Below are positions 30,515 to 42,600 of a stretch of 64,000 bases of DNA, one piece after another. The DNA comes from Pycnopodia helianthoides. Its lineage: Eukaryota > Echinodermata > Asteroidea > Forcipulatida > Asteriidae. Every line of letters starts with the position of its first letter. The first letter of the stretch is position 1. The translations under genes were made by a program, and so were the position numbers. The notes under the pieces are model-generated. The model had not been told where the DNA came from and made no database searches. It saw only the letters and a list, made by a program, of their open reading frames with translations. The DNA is taken from positions 1,086,501-1,150,500 of the forward strand of contig CM063249.1 of NCBI GenBank assembly GCA_032158295.1, given 5' to 3'.

Positions 30515-30652
30515 AGGTCTAGCATAAACTGTTGCTAAACACCTCAAGGCTATGATTAAGTTCCTCTTCTAGTCTAAAGATCCTCTGGTTTACTTATTTC
30601 AGTTCCTGAGATTGTCAAGCTTTATATAAACCTTGTGAAGAACGGAAAACAT

Positions 30653-30694
30653 TTAGTTTTGGTCTCCAGTTTCGTTACCTCTGCTAGGCTCATC
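30653..30694 (-). CDS. CCDC62: CCDC62 terminal coding exon 12
   Basis: Acceptor TTTGACAG, then DEPSRGNETGDQN and TAA at 30,653-30,655. Only 13 residues; accepted on splice site and phase. Confidence 0.7.
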   Translation of the reverse strand, partial: DEPSRGNETGDQN

Positions 30695-33600
30695 CTGTCA
30701 AATAAAATAGAGAATTATTCATCAGTTAAAACCATACTGGTATATTTTCAATCATAATGTGTAGTTACATCAATTTTAAGAATAGCTGATTATTACACAG
30801 AATTGGAACAATAAATGGGGGGAAAAACTAGAGTGACTGGAAAAAAAAAATCAAAACTTAACCCAATTTGAGAAAACAACAACAAGACATGACAAATCCC
30901 AAATGGCAATTTGATGAACATCTCAGTGCCCATTGACTACTTGAAGTTGTAAAATCCATTTGGATCTCAAACGTTGAATCTCAAATTTGCAAAAACCTTG
31001 AATCTTGCATGAAAATGCTCAAAACAAAAACATTGTGCCTTGGCGCAAACTTGTTTTGTGTGTACAACTGTGCTAGTTTAAGCGAGACACAACATTTGAC
31101 GATTTCAAACTCGCTAGTAACGTAGGTGCAGGAGATACAATGTTTTGTGTAATGACACGACAACATTTTATTTATTTCAAAATGATTTATAAAACAGTCA
31201 TTCAGTACTTTGTCAATGAAGAATAACAAAATTGTCACATAAAAGATCTGGGCCCAATTCCATAGAGCCGCTTAAGCACCAAACATACCTAAGCACAACA
31301 GAACTATGCATATTAGAATAAGGTTACCAACAAAAAATAGGATGTCACATGTAGCATCTGTGACTGGTATCCTGCTTATTTTTCCTAGGCAGAAAGTTTG
31401 TAAGCAAAATGTTCTGCTTAAGCAGCTCTATGAAATTGGGCCCTGAATAGAGTTGTTAATTCTCTGGTGAACATAATTATTACCTGCCGTCGATTTGACC
31501 AAACTCTTCCTAACTTAGGATTAATCTTAGGACTTAGGACGAGTTAAGTTCCGTATCCATAGACGTTAGGACACATTGAACCCATCCTAAGTTAGGACGA
31601 GTTACTCGTCCTAACTCGAGATAGGATTAATCCTAGCGCTTCGTGAAATTGGCTGCTGGATCATTAAGTTACCTGGGTAAAATGGTTAAGTTAGCCATTT
31701 GCTTGGTTAGTTTACCTGGCAAAGTCCATTGCGAACACAGCTTTAGTACAAAAAGTCTACCAATAATTGAGGTAGTTCACAGAAATAAAAAAACAACACT
31801 GGTGATTCACTTTACAGTGCCCCTCTAAAATTTGCCTAGAAAAGGCCATTTTTGCAGTGTATCGTGAGAAAAAAGTGCTTTGAATGCATTCTGCCACAAG
31901 ATGATAACGCAGGCCCCCAAGGAAACAATTTTGTTTAAAACTGATGGGGCTACCCTGGTTAAAAGAAAACGAAATAAAATAAATAAAAACAAAAAATTAC
32001 TTGATTACAGTGTTGGCTTGTTCAGCAAACAGCAAGGGTTACATTTCACTGTTGTGTTTGTTGATTAATTTAGGTGAGGATTGTGAATGTTTTTTGCAAT
32101 CCTGTCAGCCATTTTAAAGGTCCAAAACTGCCAGTGCGATTTTGAGTTGCGAGTTTGATCTTTTAGTTGATCGCTTTCTGGATAAAAGGCTGGGGAAACT
32201 GCAGAGGGTGCACTGTTTTTTGAAACAATACAGTATTGTGAATCACTTGTGTTAAGCTAGAGTTTTGTTTGTTTTGTTATTGTACAAGCTATTTTTGTTT
32301 AGACCTCCATCATGTCCATCCACACACATGTGCAAGGTATTGTGATTATGTATTGTATTATCTAGCATATTACTTATGTTTTGATGTATGTGTGTGATGG
32401 AAAAAACAAAAAGAAGAAGAAGAAGCGAAGCTAGACAAATTTGTACCTGTTTATTTGGTTTATTGATGTAAGGGGGAAGCGTCGTCTGCTCCAAGTTTTG
32501 CACCATCTGTCTGGACTCAGTCAGTAATCGATGAAGTTTACTCGTGGGCGATGTTTCCGCTTCGGTCTGCAATCAAAAAGAAACTCCCTGAGAGAATTTG
32601 TTTCAAACATTCGGTTGGGGTTTCAGAGAGGGGTTAAAACACTCTTGGTATTGCAATGAAAATGTTTGCATAACTTACCTCCCCTGAAGAGTCGGCTGTC
32701 AGTAGGTCCTCGGTGTCACCGCTACTGAACTCGGCTCCACCAGTCTCACCGTTGATATCAGGTAGACCGCCCTCTATCAGGCTATTGTTATTGTGCAGGG
32801 ACGACTCGTGGCTTTTGCCCGATAGGTTGACCGGTGACCTTGAGGCGTTATGGCTGCGACTGTGCTCATCGTGTCTTGAAGAAAGAAGCCGGTAAATTTT
32901 TTAAAATGAGACCCTTACATAAGATGAATTATCAGTCCTGAAGGCTGCTTAACACTTTGGGTGTGAGATAGTAGTGATAAAACGCAGTTCTCATATAGCA
33001 CTTTATCACACCCAAGGGCGTCGCAAAGAGCTCATTATTTTTTTCTACAAGGTATGAGGAGCTATGTTTGATTTATAAGACCCCTTTATTTCATAGCACC
33101 ATGTAATGGTTTACGAGATGCTGCAAGATTGCTGGTAAGATTGGAAATACAAAAGTTCAAAATTCGCACATGACATACATGGTATAAAGACAGTCATGAT
33201 GAAAAACTTCCCCTGCAATTTTGTTTCCTAAAATGCTGTAGTTTTTAAGAAATTAGTGAAACAATCGGATTTGATCTTGTTAGTCCAAAACCATGTAAAT
33301 TTTGGGTCACATAAAGTGTGGATACTTTGGTAGTACCACCGTTGCTGCTGTGCTTTAATTGTAAGCTTGTGCCTACTGTAATTAACCAGTTGATTATGTA
33401 AAATTTTCAATAACTTTACTCCAGAGTGTCAAACAAAAAATAGAAATAAATAGTATTCTGTCTTATCTACCCTCATGCCATCTAGAAACACCAGACCAAA
33501 GTTGAATGGCCAGGCTTAGTTCCTTCACCTTCTGTGAGTGATGACGTACCCAGCAATGGAGTGTACTGTTCCTAATAGTGCATATTGTGTACATAAATCT

Positions 33601-36600
33601 CTTAGCCTCACAGGACATGGCATTGCTAGTCTGCTGGCAACACCACAATAAAGGCTGGGAGTTTTTTTAAGCAATGCTATGGGGGAATCTTCTGAAGGGT
33701 ATTGGGCTTGATAAAAATAGGGTAAAATCAAACACAAGTGTCGCAAGACAATGTACTGCCGCACAGGGTTTATACTTCCTCACTTTTACAGTGATAACAG
33801 AACTTGATTAACCCTCTTGCTGTCTGACCATTCAATACAATTCAAGTGGTTTTGAATGATAGATCAACTATGCCAGCCTGAAATATGATACCATGAGGGA
33901 ATGCATGTACACTGTACACAGTTAGTTCTGTGCACAGTTGTGCCACCGTACACAACCTTGGCAGTCGAATGGTTTCAAATGGTTGGTCAACTCACTGGAA
34001 AATGTTGCCAAGAGTCACTGACAGTAGGAGGGTTAACCTTGTAAGAAGGCAATCCATTAGTTACCCACTGACAGCGATTTGTAAGTAGTTCTTCATAAAA
34101 TTCTTTATCCCCAATGCAAAAACTAACATCTATTAAATCGTTGCAGTACCCGCTGCGAAGGATTCGAACTACCTCTAGCCATTGGGCTAGCTCGGTGGTC
34201 TAGTGTGGTAAGACATCTGCTCTAGCAATGCAAAGTGGGTTCGAATCCCACCCGAGTGGTTTGCCTGTGGATTTTTTTCCACAGAGCTCGGGAAAGTACT
34301 GAGTATACAGTGCTTAATACACATCGGTGTAAGGGTAAAACAAAAAGTAGTAACTCATTACTCACAGTGAGTTGCTGAGTTGCGATCGGATGAGTACTTC
34401 ATTCTTGCTGTCTAGGTTGAGTTGAAGGAGTGAGAGATCTCGATGCTGTCGCTCGTACACCTGCCTGAGGTTGGTCAATTCAGCATCAGTTCTCTCTTGT
34501 TTAGAGCGCTGAAGCTCAAGGAGTTGGTCTTTTCTTTTCTCTCTTTCCCCTTCAAATAATTTTTTTTTTATAGAGGAAATGTTTATCGTTAGTTTTATTG
34601 AAAGAGTCATGGTGTCTCTTATTTTTTACGTTAAGTTTGCAAGAATTATTCCACAAAAGTTGCATGTCTCACAATAATTAAAGTTAAGCACCATTGTGCC
34701 CAATGTCACCTCGTGGATGGATTCAACGTTCTTGATGAAAATACCATGACAGTATTTTGCTGTTGTCTCAACAAGTAGACACTGTATTCAGCTGAAACTT
34801 TCACAGGTGACTTTAATTGTATCTTTCTTGATAATTTGGCCTATAAATCAGCATTACGTTGACAAAAAACCAATCTATGACCGTACCTTAAAGTGCCCCT
34901 TTCTCAAAGTAAGTTGCCTTTCCCCTATAAGAACAAGATGCCCAGGCTGTTGCTAATCTTACCTGCCAGTGTGAGTTCCTGCTGTAGAGACTGTAAATCT
35001 CCTTGTAGTTGTCCCAGTTCAATACTCTGCTCAGTGTTGGTGTTATTCTGCTCATTCAATTGACCTATATGCAATATGAAGAAGTAAAAATACCACACAT
35101 TTAAACGAGCGGTGCTGGAGCGTTTCTTCGAGGAGAACATTCCTTCAGAGACTCTTCATCGCAACTGAACCCAACCTTGAGGGGTTTACCTGTCTTACCA
35201 GGGGCATTTCCCAAACCTTGGCTTAGGCTCTGTCTCCGGCTACGGGCTCCGTTTGATGTTGGAAACACAGCGCAGATTGTACACCGCTCCAAAATTGTTG
35301 ACGGAGCCCAAGCTGAAGAGGGAGCCCAAGCCGTTGTTTTGGAAATGCGTCATACGTACGGAAACAAAATTAGGAACAAAATCAGATTGATAGGCTGGCA
35401 TTCTCCAGGCATTAAATATCATCATCATCATCAAGGTCCACAGGGACTTGACATCCATGGGGAGACCTGAATATAGGGCAGGAGTGCATCAGGTGCTGAA
35501 CTGCTTGGTTGGGGGGGGGGGGGGACAGCAGTCTAACTCGCTCACTGGTACTAGTATTTAACCATTAATTAACAGTCTAACCCGCTCATTGACACTAGTT
35601 AACCATTAGTCAACAGTCCAACTTGTTCTCTGGTAACGCTAGTTAACCATTAGTCAACGGTCAAACTCACTCATCATGGCACAACTAGTTAACCGCTCTT
35701 TAACAGTCTAACTTGCTCACTTGTGCAGGCGGTAACACTAGTTAACAATTAACTAGCAGCTATATTTGCTCTGTAGCATCCATCACCTTTCATTTTGTCC
35801 AGTTCTTGTTTTTCTTCATTCCATTTTTGCTTCAAAGTTGCCAGCTCTTTTCTCGTTGCTGCCTCTGTTTGTCGAATCTCCTAGATTAAAGATTTTTGTA
35901 TAATAATAATAGTATTAACTAATTTTTTTAGCGCTTCACATGTGTCTACGGGCGTCTCAAAGCGCTTATCATTATTTATTTCCAACCAGGTTTTTGTGTT
36001 TTTGAGTTATGAGAATCATTTAAGTAACACCTTGTAAGGGTTTACAAGGTGCTGCGTCGCATTCAGCAGCTACTGCCAGCTTAACGTCCCATCTGAAGAG
36101 CGATGCAGTAATGGTCAAGTGTCTTGCTTAAGGGCACAAGTGTCAAGACCGGGACTCAAACCCACACTCTGCTGATCGGAAATACCACAGCTTGAGTCCA
36201 GTGCGCTTGAACCCTCAGCCATGTCACGCCATGAGACATGTATACGCGAGACATAGGATTACAAATAGAAGTATTAAATGTTACTACTAAGTTTAAAATA
36301 GTTTATTGTATGCCGTCTTTCTTAGGATCTCACCCTAGGCTATACTTTCCAGCTTCATCTTGACTGAAGTTATTATTTTGCTTTAAGTTCCTCTTACTTG
36401 TAGTTATTTTTTTCTTTTCTTTTTGTGTGGGTGAAAAATTGTTTATTACCTACTTATATTTGTCTATTGATTCTTGGCCCAAAAAATTATTAACAATAAA
36501 AATTCATAGCACAGTGCAGGATATAATTTTTCCCTTTTTTGGTGTTAAAAAAAATACTTAAACATTTATTTTTCATTGAATGTTATCAATGCTTTCTTAT

Positions 36601-39600
36601 TTGATGATACCTATTACTGGTGGTTAACCGCTGTTGGTTATCATTAAATAAATAACAACAAGAAATGAATAAATCATGTCTTACCTTATTAGCGCGATCA
36701 AATCTCTTGAGTTTGCTGCTCATGTCAGTGATATGTGCCGATGCCTCGGCTAAATCATTGTCCTGCGTCAGTCAACAGATATTGATGGTTAAAGGAACAT
36801 TACAGAATTGGTAAGAAAAAAAACTTGTAAAATAAACTTTTGATCACAGATTTACATAGAACTTACACAGTCTAATGATGATGATAGTAGAAAACATCCC
36901 TTGAAATATTTCTGTCTGAAATGCCATATTTGATGAGAAATTAATAAACTAATTTTCCGATTGGAGTTTATCGCTCAGTGAGCGTTTTATTCATTCGTTG
37001 AATCTATATGATTTCATGCAAATGTGTAATCGGTTTTTCACTATTTTCTCGTGACCCAGATGGCCCCAAACGTCAGTTTATGTATATGGTGGATTACATA
37101 AAGTGCTTACACTGCCAGCAACTGTTTTGTTAGCAAAAACCAATTCTGTAATGTTCCTTTGAGGAAATGATAGTGGGTGTTTCAATCTTATTTTAGATGT
37201 TAGTTTTTTGACACAAAATAAAATGGTCTCCTTCATTTCTTGAATCAACAACTATATTCCAGTTTAGGAAGGAACTACAGTATAAATAAATAAATAGTAA
37301 ACTTGCGGCTACAACCATGTGTGAATCTCTTTTGTGAGAGTGTTGGCTCTGAAAAGAGCCAGTATGCTCTCAATGTTTAAAACATATACTCTGTTCGAAA
37401 CGTCGAGGCCACACCCAACACTCTCATTTATAGTTCCTTCCTATTTTTCCACACCATGCAAAGCTTCAAACAATACTTATATTCCAGTTTGTTTGTTCTT
37501 GAGAAGGGCAGTTGATATAAGCGAAAGCCTGCTTGTTATAAAGATGGAAATTGTAATAAGCACCCTCCAAATTTATTTCGTCTGAAGTGCCCTCTTTGAT
37601 TAGAAATCAAGAAAAGTACGTCAACAAATTTGAATCTCCAAAGATCGCCTGCAGGGGACTTTTGGAAATTTCTGTGGTGTTTATTTGAATGATGCCCTCA
37701 TCAATACAGCCAGAGATGCAGTTGGTACCCACTGTTACCTCGCTAATCGTGGATGAATCAACATTCTTGAAGAAAATACCTTCACAGTCTATTATCATTT
37801 TCTCATGAAGTAGACACTGTATTCACCTGAAACTTTCACAAATTATCTTTTCTGTATCTTTCTTTATAAGTTTGCCTGTAAATTAGCATTACTTTGACAA
37901 AAACCAAATGATGACCCTATCTTTGAGCCAAAATTAAACTTAAAGTAGCTTCAGTACAGTTGCGGGGCCCAGTTTCATGTGACTGCTTATGGTGGAGTTT
38001 TGTACTTAATACTGCCCATAGAATTACAATCTTTACAAGGTGAAGTACACTGTAAGTGTAGAACTCTGTGGTAAGTAGTTCCTTGAAGTTTAGCCTTATT
38101 AGGCCGATTTTCATAGATCTGCTTACGCAGAAAGAATTGCTGTAAAAATCTCTGCCAAGCAAAAGTTAGCAAGAAACCAGTCACAAATGGTACTTAAGAC
38201 TGGGTATTTTGGCTGGTAACCTACTCCTTGTGAGCACAGTTCTTTTAGCGTGCTTAGCTAATTTTTATGCTTAAAGCAGCTCTATGAACTTTGGCCCTGA
38301 TAAGCACAATTTTCAGCCCAACAGCTTTATGAAACGGGCCCAGATGATCATAAAGTCTGCACTAGTCTGGTGTTCATGATAGAATAAACATTTTCATAAG
38401 GCAAGCCCTCAGGGTACTTGGCAATTAAAATGACTGGAACAATTTTGTATTTACCTTGAGTTTTAACATGGTCACAAGTTCTTGCTCTCTGGCCTCAAAC
38501 TGACCTAATTTACTGGAAAGGTCACGGATCATCCCATTCAGTTGGACGGTGTGTTCCTGGAAAGGAGACAAAGGGTTATGAAATAAAGAACAAAACCATT
38601 TCACACATCGAGTGTTGCTCAAGAACACAAGTGGCATGACCAAGCAAGATTCAAACCAACCTTCTCATGAGGGAGACAGAACTAGTCCACATTGTGCCCA
38701 AACAAGGTGTGGTATTTCTGGCAATGCACAGAGTCCAAAAACCTGTTAATGGTGACCCTATATGGGTCCAACACGCTAGACCGCTCAGCCACGAAACGCT
38801 ACACAATCCATTTACTTGACAAGGATGAGAGTTGAAGTATGTGGAAATTCCTGAAAATGGCTTGCGGCCCTGGGTGCCCCCTTAATTCAGACCCAGAACA
38901 TCGCAGATGTTTACAGGTTTTTGGACTCTGTGCATCGCCAGAAATACCACACCTTGTTTGGGCACAATGTGGACTAGTTCTGTCTCCCTCTGTTGATTAC
39001 TTTACATATATCAAGGAAATTTTAATGCACATGGAGATTTTGAGAAAATCCTGAAATCAGGAAAAATCCTGAAAAATCATACCCCTGACTTGATAACCCT
39101 TTATCTAAGACACTGACCTCCATTTCATGCGCCCGTCTTGAAGACGCGCTGGCTTTCTCCGACATCTGCTCCAGCTGTTTCTGTGTTGATTGAAGAGCAA
39201 GTTCTTTGGACTGATCCTGAGACTCAAGAACCTTCAACTGAGTAGACTGGCTCTTCAGCTGCTCTGACCGACTCTTCAATTCACCTGAAATGCAAATTTC
39301 CAGTCTGTTTGTTGCATTTTGTTTAGTAAACTTATTTAGTAACTGGACGTTGAATTGCTTCCTTTAAAGGCAGGGTGTACTTTTGGTCATTACTTCACAA
39401 GTTAATGACCATAAAGAATTACTTGGTAAAGAGCACTGGAGAGCTGAGGATATTGTAAAAACATTGTTAGAGACCCCCTTTGAAGTAATGTAGTTTTAGA
39501 GAAAGAGGTTATTTTTCACCCATAAATTTGAATCTTGAAAGCACTGATTTCTATGTAACAAGTGTGTTTTTTCTTTTCATTTTTGTGCAACTTCAATGAC

Positions 39601-42600
39601 CAATTGAGCCCAAATTTTCACAGGTTTTCACAAAGTGAGGATACTGGTCTTTGACAATTTCCAAAAGTATGCCCTGTCTTTAAGGAAATGATTGTTTGAT
39701 GGTAAAATCATAAAGAAAGGTTAAATTATACTGCCATGGCAATACAATTATTTATTAGACACTTATTTGGGAAGGCCAAGCAAGTTTTTCTATCAAAGTT
39801 GAAACACGCAGCTGCCTAACAATGTTTTTAAGAGACATGCATTTATAATAAAACCAGGATTTAAAGCTGTAAATTTTTCTTTGATCAACTCAAAATTAGC
39901 TAAAATTTACCCAGTCAGTTTCCCTTTTAATTTATCACTTTACATACAGATATTTTTGTTCTGCACATAAAAGACGAGATTACCTTCTAGCCTGGAATAA
40001 CGTTGCTCCAATGTGAGTAGTTTCTGTCGATCCTGTTCCCAGGCTAGGAGTTGTTTCTGATGAGATGCAACCATCTCGTTGAGTTCTCTGTCGCGGTCTT
40101 GTAGCTCACCTATAAGAAGATGTAGTTCCTTGCGTTGCTTCTGGATGGTTGTGGTCTCGAGCTCGGACACATAACTCTAAAAATACAACAACAATAAGAA
40201 CGTCTTGGAAAACATACCACTTGAGACCATTGACCTGATTCTGCTTAGCAATTTTTCTTTGCGCAGGCACCTTCTCCTAAAATATTCCAGGACAAGTTGC
40301 GGAAAAGATGATCTCATTGAGAATAAGTTGTGGATGGATTATTTTCACAGTTAGATGCTTTCCCAGTACAAAGCTCACTTTGTCCGCAAGTATATTGACA
40401 GACTCCCCACTGAGCAGTCTGTGGTCTGGCCAACTGATGAGATCTCACAGCCCTTGTCAATGTTTACGTCTTGTGACATGCCTGATTTATTGGTCAATGA
40501 TACTCTTTAGTCTTAGTAGTTCTACCTGCTGGTTTCCAGTGGATACAAATCTCAAGGTCTGTGGCTTAATCACCTTGTGAACAAATTGCCTGGTCTTGGT
40601 GCAATACTTCCCCCTCAAACTTATCTACAACTATAATTGGAGTGCTTGGGAATATGTTGCAGGTTGGAAAATCAACTGTGGAGAAGTCTATCCGCAAGTT
40701 ATCCTGGAATAGTTTTGAGAAAGTGCCTACGCATAGCAATAAAGCCTATGCAAACATTGGAAATTTATCCGGTATGTCTGCTGCCAGCTACCATCTCAAC
40801 AACTCCCATTCCCACATTTTTTTTTAAATCCAAAGTTTGTGGTTTAACAAACTTTGAAAAAAAAGCTTTTTATCCGATAGCTTAAAACTCAAATTTTAAA
40901 TTTTCATACCTTGACACCACTTTAAGTGGCCTTTATTTTTGCCTAGCAGTGAGCATTACTTCATGCAAAAAAATAAATCTATCAAACTGTCAACTTTGAA
41001 AAGAAAACTTGTTGAATAATGAAACGAGAAATTATCAGACAATAATTACAAGCCGTGGTGGAGAGCCGAACGCCCTCGATGGACTCCCAGCTCGGACTCG
41101 GTTCGGACTTGGCGAAGTTTTTCCTATTCCAACACTGGGGAGCCCTTCAGCATCTTCCCTGTGGGTGATGAGGACTTGGCATAGCTGTGGGCGGTCCCAC
41201 TGGAATGACTGACAGGCAGAGAGGTCGTTGAAAAGGAAGTAATGTGGGCGGAGCCTGGAGAAGGTTGTTTGGGCGTACTGTGGTATGGTTCATAGCTACT
41301 TTGCGCATTACCTACAGGAAGGAAAATAGATGCAATTTAACGATTATTGTTTGTTCAAAATTGATTTGGATAATAAACTCCAGTCACTGGGAAAATTTAA
41401 CATCGGTTTAAGAAAGGCTGCTCCCTTCTTAATGTAATTACTTGACACTGGGACAAACCAAACTGTCACAAAAGATGTACCCCTGGGCTCGATTTCACAA
41501 AGAGTTAAGATTGATCTTAAGTGCAAATCCAGCGGAGTTAGCCAGCGGAGTGTCTGGGTGTCTTTTGGACACCCTGTTTTTAATTTGGACACCCTGTTTT
41601 ATCTGTCATTTACATGCAAATGTATTGTAAGTGAACAATTTGGACACCCAGTTTTAAAATTTCCAGCAAATTTGGACACCCTTTTACCAAATCCTGGCTA
41701 AAACCTTGTTAAGCAGCTCTATAAAAGTGGACCCAAGGCAACAGAGGTCATGGCCTCTGTGAAATCCAGGCCTGGAATTACACGGAGGCCACAGCCTTTG
41801 TTGCCCTTGTCTTGGCCTTGGTGCCCCTTCAAAAGTTTCCCATAGATTTTAAGATTTCCCAATGGAAGTGCCCTTTGCCAAATGAAAATGGCCGTGCCCT
41901 CTCAAAGATGTAATTCCAGGCCTGGTACCCTTGCTTCAGAAAGTAAGAGTAGGAACAAGTGAGAATACTCTGCAGCCAGGCCCTGTTGTAAGGGCAAGGT
42001 ATTTTTTTCCTCAGTAAAGGGCACTTCTGTGAAAGGGCAATGTAAATTTCTACTAGATAAGAATAGTTCACGAGGCATCAAGGCAATGACCAGGGCCCAA
42101 TTTCATAGAACAAAAAAAATAGTACGAGGGGGGGGGGCTATCGACTATCTGATTGCAAATGCATCAAAATCATTAAAGAGGGGCCCCAGCTCCAAAGTAA
42201 AATTCAGTTTTGTGATGCACTAATTCTTCAATAGATAGAGAGCTCATGCAAGTGGGGAAAAATTACAAGTTTCTTCCACGTACCTCACGTTATAATGGTG
42301 TAAAATGTCATTTTATTTTATACAATTTCAGAGTGAAATTTGAAACAGAAGTCATCAGACATAAAAAACAAATGGGTCTGTGCATTCCAAAGAGAAGTTT
42401 ATGCACCAGTCAAAAAGGTCACAGTCCATGCCATTTTGACTGAGTATCATCCAACTTCAGCCTGAGAAAAATAAATTAAGTTCACAGTACACAAATTTAC
42501 AGACCATTTATACATGTATTTGAAATGTGACATCATAAATTTTGTTGTTGATTTTCACAAAAATTCCACTTTCAAGAAGGGTATCTAACAGTGGCATTTT

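Noticed and set aside
34183..34262. Functional tRNA gene
   Set aside because: Good T-arm but no convincing anticodon arm or full acceptor stem.
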